Assembly (NCBI GenBank): GCA_035369845.1
Contig: DAOOVD010000072.1
Coordinates: 1 to 9,228 of the forward strand
Direction of reading: 5' to 3'
Length of the DNA: 9,228 bases
Origin: DAOOVD01 sp035369845
Lineage (GTDB): Bacteria; Bacillota; Desulfotomaculia; Desulfotomaculales; Pelotomaculaceae
Below, piece by piece: positions 1 to 5,458 of the stretch. Each line of letters starts with the position of its first letter. Position 1 is the first letter of the stretch. The notes below the pieces were generated by a model. That model searched no databases and was not told the origin of the DNA. It worked only from the letters and a program-made list of their open reading frames with translations. The translations under genes were made by a program, and so were the position numbers.

Positions 1-100
1 GGGGGGGGGGGCATATTATGCCTTAATAGTTAATTTATGTAATAATAAGATAAATATGGTTCATCTTAGGCTGGACAAAGATTAAGTATTTATTCGCTGC

Positions 101-127
101 TAAAAATCAACAAGGGTTCGCCGGCGT
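101..127 (+). promoter_or_regulatory. Possible sigma-28/sigma-D flagellar-chemotaxis promoter
   Basis: TAAA at 101-104 is followed by exactly 15 bases and then GCCG at 120-123. The known sigma-28 consensus is TAAA, about 15 bases, GCCGATAA/T. The -35 half and the first four bases of the -10 half match, but the last four bases (GCGT at 124-127) are poor. Chemotaxis genes are often under this sigma factor, which raises the prior. Transcription would start near 135, leaving a leader of about 200 nt. I found no equally good sigma-A promoter in the leader. Confidence 0.33.
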
Positions 128-322
128 ATCTTGATCTAATTGTTTTGGCCTGAGGTGGAAAGTTTGAATTTGAAGCAGGGTGGCCCTTTTAAAAAAATGT
201 GGCCGCTTTTTATTTTTAAGAACTTGCAAGTCCGGTTTCAGGGAAGCAGGCGAAGGTGTTGGTTTTAAATACATGCGGTTACGGGCGCTGCATCAACTCG
301 TTTGATAAGCCTGTGGCATATT

Positions 323-332
323 AAAAAGGGGG
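323..332 (+). promoter_or_regulatory. Ribosome binding site deciding the first gene's start
   Basis: The purine tract AAAAAGGGGG ends 8 nt before the ATG at 341. An in-frame TTG at 302 would add 13 residues, but nothing resembling a Shine-Dalgarno site precedes it. The ATG is therefore preferred. Confidence 0.6.
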
Positions 333-340
333 TTCCTTTC

Positions 341-1498
341 ATGGATAAGTTAAACGCGCTTGGTTTCCTGTCCGGCCTGATAGACTTGGGATTGAGAGGT
401 CACCACAGCCGGGTGACGTTATACTCAAAGGAAATCGCTGAAGCCCTTTGCCCAGGTTTTATAAAAGAGGTGACTTTTGCCGCGTCAATCCACGATATGG
501 GTAAAATCGGCATCCCGGACGAAATACTGTTGAAACCTGCCCCTTTGACCAGGAGTGAGATGGAGTTGGTCCGGCTGCATCCCCTGATCGGGGCGCAAAT
601 TTTAAAGAGAAGCATCAACGGCGAGGAAAACCGGGATGTGGTTACAGCCGTCATGCACCACCACGAGCGCTGGGACGGCCGGGGCTATCCCAATGGCCTT
701 AAAGGGGAAAAAATACCATTCATCGCGAGGATCCTGGCCGTGGCCGACGCTTTTGACGCCATGACCTCTTTCCGCCCGTACAGGACTTCTTTGAGCATGC
801 AGGAGGCTCTTGAAGAACTGCAAAAACTGGCGGGGTCGCAATTTGATCCGGAAATTGCGGATGCTTTCTTGCAGATAATGCAGGACAGGGATAAAACCAT
901 AAGCGGTGATGTGCCTTACAAGTTTACAAAAGAGGGAAGCGTGCCAGAAAAAATGGATGAAATTTTTGAACGAATAAAAAGGTATGCCGCCGATGGAAAT
1001 ATGAAAGAAATTTTTGCTTTGCTGGAGGAGTCGCGGGAGCCGGCAGTCAGGGAGGCGGCCCTTGTGCAGGCCATCCAATTGGGTAGCCGGGAAGTAGTGG
1101 AAAGATTTATATCGCTCCTTTCCTCACCCGAGGCCCATTTGCGCAACCTGGCGGCGGAGGCGCTGCAGGAGTTAGGTGCCGGGTACATAGACCGCCTGGA
1201 AAATTTGCTTTACGATCCCGACCCGGATTTGAGAATCCTTTGCTTTAACATCCTGGCCGGCGTCAGGAGCGAAACGGCGGCGGGGCCGGTGCGCCGTTTT
1301 TTGGAGCGGCTGGTTACAAGTGGAAAGTTAGAACAGCAAAATGTTATGGCGGCGGCCCTGGAATGCCTGGGCGGGCTGGGTGGGCCGGAAGACGCGGGTC
1401 TGTTGGTAAAAGTGGCCGTGACTGTTGACACGTGGGGCGATTATCCCTACCTGCGCTATGCCCTGGAACAGGTGAGGAAAAATCTATGTGCGGTTTAG
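341..1498 (+). CDS. HD-GYP cyclic-di-GMP phosphodiesterase with C-terminal HEAT repeats
   Basis: This 385-residue protein is a predicted cytoplasmic phosphodiesterase that hydrolyses cyclic-di-GMP. Residues 1 to about 185 form an HD-GYP domain with the expected metal and substrate motifs: HHSR at 21-24, HDMGKIGIPD at 51-60, LHP at 79-81, HHHERWDG at 106-113, GYP at 115-117, VADAFDA at 134-140 and RPYR at 145-148. All key residues look intact, so it should be active. There is no N-terminal receiver, PAS or membrane segment, and the domain starts almost at the first residue. From about 205 to 382 the chain consists of four or five degenerate helical pairs of HEAT type, with repeats near 217-248, 249-279, 280-308, 309-347 and a weak last one. 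These usually bind proteins. Its end overlaps cheR by 13 bp, which implies translational coupling and a link to the chemotaxis array. The HD-GYP call is firm; the HEAT partner is unknown. Confidence 0.93.
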   Translation: MDKLNALGFLSGLIDLGLRGHHSRVTLYSKEIAEALCPGFIKEVTFAASIHDMGKIGIPDEILLKPAPLTRSEMELVRLHPLIGAQILKRSINGEENRDVVTAVMHHHERWDGRGYPNGLKGEKIPFIARILAVADAFDAMTSFRPYRTSLSMQEALEELQKLAGSQFDPEIADAFLQIMQDRDKTISGDVPYKFTKEGSVPEKMDEIFERIKRYAADGNMKEIFALLEESREPAVREAALVQAIQLGSREVVERFISLLSSPEAHLRNLAAEALQELGAGYIDRLENLLYDPDPDLRILCFNILAGVRSETAAGPVRRFLERLVTSGKLEQQNVMAAALECLGGLGGPEDAGLLVKVAVTVDTWGDYPYLRYALEQVRKNLCAV

Positions 1499-2307
1499 TT
1501 CTGAGCCCGGCCGAGTTTGAGCGCCTTGCCGAATACATTTACCTGAAAACCGGGATCAGGTTTGAAGCCGGCAAGCAGTACTATGTAGCCAAGCGCGTGG
1601 AGAAACGAATGCGGGAACTTGGCTTGGAAAGCTTCAGCCGTTATTTTAACCACTTGCGCTTTCAGTCCGCCGGAGGGGAACTTGAGTTCTTGATCAATTC
1701 CCTTACCGTAAACGAGACGTATTTTTTCCGCGAGTACAACCAGCTGAAATGTTTTGCCGAGGAAGTCATCCCGCTCCTGGTCAAAAATCTGCACGGCGGT
1801 AAGCTTAAAGTCTGGTCCGCCGGCTGCTCCACCGGCGAGGAGCCCTACACGCTCGCGATTATCCTGCTGGAGATGCTGGCGGATACCGGCGCCGGCTTTG
1901 AAGTGCACGGCACCGACATCAATACGTCAGCGTTGAAGGCGGCCGAAAAGGCGTTTTACGATAATAGAGCGGTCAAAGACGCGCCGGCGGATTATTTGCA
2001 AAAATACTTTAAATTTGACAGCGCCGGCTACTGGGTCATCCCTGCCGTAAAAAAGCACGTCCGCCTGCACCAGCTGAATTTGAACGACAGGGAAGCCATG
2101 GAACAGATGAAGGGGTTCCACGCTATTTTTTGCCGCAATGTCTTGATCTACTTCGACGACCAGTCCAGGCGGGAAGCGGCCTTAAGCTTTTACCGCTCCC
2201 TGGAGCCCGGCGGGTTCATCTTCCTGGGCCACTCCGAGTCTATGAGCAGGATTACCCCCATTTTCAAGCTGCGCAGGTTTAAGGAAGCCATTATATACCA
2301 GAAATAA
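1486..2307 (+). CDS. cheR: Chemotaxis receptor methyltransferase CheR
   Basis: CheR transfers methyl groups from S-adenosylmethionine to glutamates on receptors, setting adaptation together with CheB. At 273 residues it has the usual family length. Residues about 7-75 are the helical N-terminal domain, and the rest is a Rossmann-type methyltransferase. Visible motifs are TVNETYFFRE at 74-83, the cofactor-binding loop SAGCSTGEEPYTLA at 111-124, GTDI at 142-145, FCRNVLIYFD at 215-224 and GGFIFLGHSE at 242-251. The ATG at 1486 is chosen because AGGTGAGG lies 8 nt upstream at 1470-1477. An in-frame GTG at 1432 would add 18 residues lying inside the previous gene and lacks a good site. The gene overlaps the HD-GYP gene by 13 bp and sits 17 bp before the mini-receptor gene. 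Confidence 0.95.
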   Translation: MCGLVLSPAEFERLAEYIYLKTGIRFEAGKQYYVAKRVEKRMRELGLESFSRYFNHLRFQSAGGELEFLINSLTVNETYFFREYNQLKCFAEEVIPLLVKNLHGGKLKVWSAGCSTGEEPYTLAIILLEMLADTGAGFEVHGTDINTSALKAAEKAFYDNRAVKDAPADYLQKYFKFDSAGYWVIPAVKKHVRLHQLNLNDREAMEQMKGFHAIFCRNVLIYFDDQSRREAALSFYRSLEPGGFIFLGHSESMSRITPIFKLRRFKEAIIYQK

Positions 2308-2324
2308 AACAGGGGTATGGAAAC

Positions 2325-3392
2325 ATGTTACTTGCTTTGCTCTTCATTACCGGGATAGTCCTCGGCTTTTTAGCCGGCCGTCTTTTGCCGGCCGCCAGGG
2401 GCGGGGCGGCGGGTGGCGCTCCTGACGGGGGCGGCGTGGAAACAAAAGTGGTCAAGCAGTTGTTAAAGCTTTTGCCGGTGGTGCGGGCCAGCCTGGAAGA
2501 GTCCGTCCGGGCCACTGAAGAGGGGGTTTTGAGCGCCGCCGGGGCGGTAGGAGAAATAACGGCCCGGGTGCGCCAGGGCCTGGCCGCCATGGACGCCGTG
2601 CTCAAGGCCCGGGAGAAAGGCCGCAGCCGGCGGGAAGAAGATTTTTACCGGATATTCCAGGGGCTGGAAGATGGCCTCGGCCTGCTGCGGGACCGCATGG
2701 GGGCGGTAGAGGAAATGTATCAGGCGATTTTCGACGTGGAGCAGAAGGCCTGGGACGGAAAGCTCTTTGCTATTTTAAGCGAACTGGAGGAAATATCCGC
2801 CCGCACCCGCCTGGTGGCCCTGAACGCCGCCATTGAAGCGGCCAGGGTGGGGGAGACGGGGCGCGGCTTTGCGGTGGTGGCCAGAGAGGTGCAGCGCCTG
2901 GCAGGCCAGTCCGGAAAGGCGGTGCAGAGCGTCAACCAGTTTGGTCAGCTATTGCTGAAAGATATCAGGGAAAAGATGACAGCCCTGGAAAGCCGGGCCG
3001 CCGCTCTCAGGTCAACCGCCGCCGGGTTGGCGGACAGCCAGAGGGAAGTTCGCAGCCTGGTGGATATGCACCGGCAGTGGGATGAGGCGGCGGCGGAGGA
3101 CGCCGCAAGAATTACTGCGGAGTTGAAAACCATAGACCGCCGCCTGGACGAAGGGATCACCGCCTTTCAGTTCCAGGACGCGGTGGCCCAGCAAATTTCC
3201 CATGTCCAGGACATATTGCTACGGGTGGAAGAACTATTGAGGGGAGGTGAGTGCGCCGGGAGCCTGGACATCCTGAAAGAATTAGAGGAGATGTACACCA
3301 TGGAAAGCGAGCGAGCCAACCACCGCCGCGTCCTGCAGCCGGAAACCGGGGCTGGCGGCGGCGGAACGACGGAAAACATTGAGTTTTTTTAG
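2325..3392 (+). CDS. Membrane-anchored mini-receptor hub with CheZ-like motif
   Basis: This 355-residue protein has one hydrophobic helix at residues 1-22, an Ala/Gly/Pro linker at 23-38 and then long helices. It has no periplasmic or other sensory domain. Residues about 154-195 carry a receptor signalling tip, with ALNAAIEAAR at 165-174 and GRGFAVVAREV at 179-189. This tip normally binds CheW and CheA, and the trimer-contact equivalents L166, N167, I170, E171 and R174 are kept. At 281-294 is FQFQDAVAQQISHV. Its D285 and Q289 have the D-x3-Q spacing of the CheZ phosphatase motif. The C-terminus is a Gly-rich tail ending NIEFF, close to the NWETF-type CheR tether. Few glutamate/glutamine pairs suited to methylation are visible. 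The start is the ATG at 2325, 8 nt after AGGGGT. It is probably annotated elsewhere simply as a methyl-accepting chemotaxis protein. A role as anchor, phosphatase or tether is inference. Confidence 0.82.
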   Translation: MLLALLFITGIVLGFLAGRLLPAARGGAAGGAPDGGGVETKVVKQLLKLLPVVRASLEESVRATEEGVLSAAGAVGEITARVRQGLAAMDAVLKAREKGRSRREEDFYRIFQGLEDGLGLLRDRMGAVEEMYQAIFDVEQKAWDGKLFAILSELEEISARTRLVALNAAIEAARVGETGRGFAVVAREVQRLAGQSGKAVQSVNQFGQLLLKDIREKMTALESRAAALRSTAAGLADSQREVRSLVDMHRQWDEAAAEDAARITAELKTIDRRLDEGITAFQFQDAVAQQISHVQDILLRVEELLRGGECAGSLDILKELEEMYTMESERANHRRVLQPETGAGGGGTTENIEFF

Positions 3393-3425
3393 GTGAAAAA
3401 AAGGATTTTGACTTGTTGTTGAACG

Positions 3426-3438
3426 GCTCTTGAAGAGC
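3426..3438. repeat. Short inverted repeat in the 77-bp intergenic gap
   Basis: GCTCTTGAAGAGC is a perfect inverted repeat with 6-base arms around one central base, inside the gap 3393-3469. A run of seven T follows at 3450-3456, but 11 bases away, so it does not form a proper intrinsic terminator. It could be a weak operator or mRNA hairpin, or mean nothing. The same gap holds TTGACT at 3408-3413, without a fitting -10 element. Confidence 0.25.
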
Positions 3439-3469
3439 AAACTGAATATTTTTTTGGGAGGTATGGCAA

Positions 3470-5413
3470 ATGGCACAGAAAACTTTATCACCGCTGCCCC
3501 AGGACAGCCTGCAGACCGGGGCGAAAGAGGGCAGCGGCAGCAAGGCCGCCGGGGAGGACAAGGAATTACAGAAGAAGATGGAACAGCAAAGGAAGCAGGC
3601 CCGCACCTTCGCTAAGCAGCAGCAGATCGCCGAGCGCCTGGCGGCGGCCACCGGGCAGATGTCCTCCAGCGTACAGGAGGCCACCTCGGCAGTGGAGGAA
3701 CTGCGGGCGGCCATGGAGCAGATATCCACCGGAGCCCAGGAGGCTGGCGGGGCCACCCAGGAATCCCTGGCCGCGATAAACCAGATCGTGGGCAACATCA
3801 AGGCCAGCGCCAAGGGGGCCGCCGAAGCCCTGGAGCGTGGCCGGGCGGTGCAGCAGTTGGTAAACCAGACCATGCGGGACATTGCCAGCCTGGTAGAGGG
3901 TGTCAACCTTGCGGCGGAGCGCAACGCCGAATCAGCGGCCCTGGTAGCTCAACTGGAAAAACAGGCCGAGAACATCGGCAATATAGTGAGTACCGTAGTG
4001 AAAATCGCCGACCAGACCAACCTGTTGGCCCTCAACGCCGCCATTGAAGCCGCCCGGGCCGGCGAGCACGGCAAGGGCTTTGCGGTAGTGGCCGATGAGG
4101 TGCGCACCCTGGCCGAGATCTCTGAGAAGGCGGCCAACGATATCAGGGAACTGGTCGATAACATCCAGGAAGAAGTCAAGGTGATTGCCGGGTCCATCAA
4201 CCAGGCGGCGGCCACCGCCCAGAGTGAGGCCGGAAAGGGCAGGGAAATCAACGACAGCCTGGTCAGGGTGAGCCAGGAAATGGATGAAGTGGTCAAAGCG
4301 GCGGTGGAGATCGACAGCCTTTCGGCGGATCTGGAAAAGAACGCTCTGGAATTCCAAAAAGGGGCTTCGGACATAGCGGCCGCAGCGGAAGAACAGGCCG
4401 GCGCCGCAGAGGAGTCCCTGACTGCGGTAGAACAGCAGGCCAAGGTGATGGGTGACATCACCTCCGCAGCGGAAGAACTTTCGGAAATGGCTGACAACCT
4501 GCGTACCTCCACCGACATCAACAAGTCGTCGGAGGAGTTGGCCGCCGCCGCACAAGAACTTTCCGCCGCCATCGAGGAAGCCAACCAGGCTTCCCGGCAG
4601 GTCATGGAGGCTCTGAACCAGATTTCCATCGGCGCCCAGCGCCAGTCGCAGGGTGCCGACGAATCGGGGGAAGCAGCGGCCAATATAGACAATATGGTTA
4701 AAAACGTGGCCGGCGTGGCCAAGAGGTCCCTGGATATTACCGGCAATCTTTCAGACGTGCTGGCCCAGAACAAAACGGCCACCGACGCGCTGATCCGGGG
4801 CATTGGTGATGCGCTGGCGGCCAACCAGCAAAATGTGCAGAAGATTAAGGAGTTGGAAGTAATATCCCGGCGCATCGACAAGATCGTGGACACCATCGTC
4901 AACGTGGGCATCCAGACCAATATGCTGGCGGTGAGCGGGGCTATCGAGGCTGCCCGTGCAGGGGAGTTCGGCAAGGGGTTCGCTGTGGTGGCCTCGGATA
5001 TCCGCAACCTGGCCCAGGACAGCACTAAAAACGCGGAGCAGATCAAGGACCTGGTCAAAGCCATCCAGGACCAGGTGAAGATGGTCATAGACGACGTGGT
5101 ACGGGTAGGTGAAAACGCCTCCGAAGAAGTAAAACGTGCGCAGAAGACTACCGACGACCTGGTGCAGATCGAAGGCGACATGAAAGTGGTACTGAAAGGC
5201 TCCGAGGTGATTTTGCAAAACGCAGAGCAGATATCCGTGGCAGTGGGCCAAGCCAGGAAGGCGGTAGACCAGATCGCCACGGCGGCTCAGGAGGCCAGTT
5301 CAGCGGCCGAGGAGGCGGCTACGGCGGCCAAGCAGCAGGCGGCCGGAATGCAGGAACTGGCCCGGGCTATCGAAGAGATCGCGGCCCTGGCGGACGAACT
5401 GCAGCAAGTATGA
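3470..5413 (+). CDS. Soluble chemoreceptor with two tandem signalling domains
   Basis: This 647-residue cytoplasmic receptor has no membrane helix and no recognisable ligand-binding domain. It consists of a charged head (1-50) and two receptor hairpins, about 51-344 and 351-644. The first tip is canonical, with QTNLLALNAAIEAARAGE at 182-199 and GKGFAVVADEVRTLAE at 201-216. The second, QTNMLAVSGAIEAARAGE at 482-499 and GKGFAVVASDIRNLAQ at 501-516, is altered at the tip. Equivalent residues are exactly 300 apart throughout. Candidate methylation pairs in small-residue contexts are visible, including E307/E308, E314/E315, E335/E336, Q607/E608 and E614/E615. The end (ADELQQV) has no CheR tether. 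The start is the ATG at 3470, 8 nt after GGGAGG; an ATG at 3463 is in another frame. It should dock CheA through the three-domain CheW encoded next. Confidence 0.9.
   Translation: MAQKTLSPLPQDSLQTGAKEGSGSKAAGEDKELQKKMEQQRKQARTFAKQQQIAERLAAATGQMSSSVQEATSAVEELRAAMEQISTGAQEAGGATQESLAAINQIVGNIKASAKGAAEALERGRAVQQLVNQTMRDIASLVEGVNLAAERNAESAALVAQLEKQAENIGNIVSTVVKIADQTNLLALNAAIEAARAGEHGKGFAVVADEVRTLAEISEKAANDIRELVDNIQEEVKVIAGSINQAAATAQSEAGKGREINDSLVRVSQEMDEVVKAAVEIDSLSADLEKNALEFQKGASDIAAAAEEQAGAAEESLTAVEQQAKVMGDITSAAEELSEMADNLRTSTDINKSSEELAAAAQELSAAIEEANQASRQVMEALNQISIGAQRQSQGADESGEAAANIDNMVKNVAGVAKRSLDITGNLSDVLAQNKTATDALIRGIGDALAANQQNVQKIKELEVISRRIDKIVDTIVNVGIQTNMLAVSGAIEAARAGEFGKGFAVVASDIRNLAQDSTKNAEQIKDLVKAIQDQVKMVIDDVVRVGENASEEVKRAQKTTDDLVQIEGDMKVVLKGSEVILQNAEQISVAVGQARKAVDQIATAAQEASSAAEEAATAAKQQAAGMQELARAIEEIAALADELQQV
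3620..5401 (+). repeat. Internal 900-bp coding duplication (two 300-residue receptor units)
   Basis: Unit one covers residues about 51-344 (3620-4501) and unit two residues about 351-644 (4520-5401). Anchor pairs all keep an offset of exactly 300 residues: QIS-x-GAQ at 84-90 and 384-390, QTN at 182-184 and 482-484, GKGFAVVA at 201-208 and 501-508, LV at 228-229 and 528-529, and the Ala/Glu stretch from 302 and from 602. There is thus no net insertion or deletion along the whole hairpin. The arms outside the tips are clearly diverged, so the duplication is old and not a recent copy. Confidence 0.85.
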
Positions 5414-5442
5414 AAGGGGTGCGCGACCTTTTGAGCGCCTTT
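5413..5442 (+). other. Possible mRNA hairpin between receptor and cheW genes
   Basis: GGTGC at 5418-5422 can pair with GCGCC at 5435-5439 (one G-U pair). An outer AAA at 5413-5415 can pair with TTT at 5440-5442 across a two-base bulge. No T-run follows, so it is not an intrinsic terminator. It ends just before the cheW ribosome binding site (GGGAGG at 5446-5451) and could affect processing or translation. The stem is short and could be chance. Confidence 0.25.
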
Positions 5443-5458
5443 GAAGGGAGGACGACCC

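Larger units (their letters stand above)
1..340. other. Non-coding leader upstream of the operon
   Basis: No coding region can be supported here. Bases 1-11 are an unbroken run of G, which looks like a contig or sequencing edge. Bases 12-110 are AT-rich and suit a promoter region. A sigma-28-like element is listed separately at 101-127. Further on there are T-rich and A-rich tracts around 186-217, with short GGCC motifs at 182-185 and 201-204, but they fold only into a weak, mismatched hairpin and I do not call a terminator. I looked for the conserved core of a cyclic-di-GMP (GEMM) riboswitch ahead of the cyclic-di-GMP gene and did not see it. Confidence 0.6.

Noticed and set aside
180..218. 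Intrinsic terminator in the leader (GGCC motifs and T-rich tract)
   Set aside because: The possible stem is interrupted by mismatches and the T tract is broken. It would also lie between the candidate promoter and the first gene. Too weak to call.
135..340. Cyclic-di-GMP (GEMM) riboswitch ahead of the HD-GYP gene
   Set aside because: I searched by eye for the conserved core and tetraloop/receptor pattern of the GEMM class and found neither.
302..340. Upstream TTG start for the HD-GYP gene
   Set aside because: There is no ribosome binding site before it. The ATG at 341 has one at the right distance, and the HD-GYP domain is complete from there.
3408..3456. Internal sigma-A promoter or terminator in the 77-bp gap
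   Set aside because: TTGACT has no acceptable -10 at 16-19 bp, and the inverted repeat is 11 bases from the T-run, so neither element is complete.
3157..3924. Minus-strand open frame of about 255 codons spanning the gap between the two receptor genes
   Set aside because: It crosses two well-supported + strand genes and shows no domain or ribosome binding site; taken as chance.
3949..5280. Long open frame on the minus strand (about 443 codons) opposite the tandem receptor
   Set aside because: It is a shadow of GC-rich, Ala/Glu-rich coding DNA. Its translation is low-complexity Ser/Ala/Leu with no domain, whereas the + strand gives a clear receptor.
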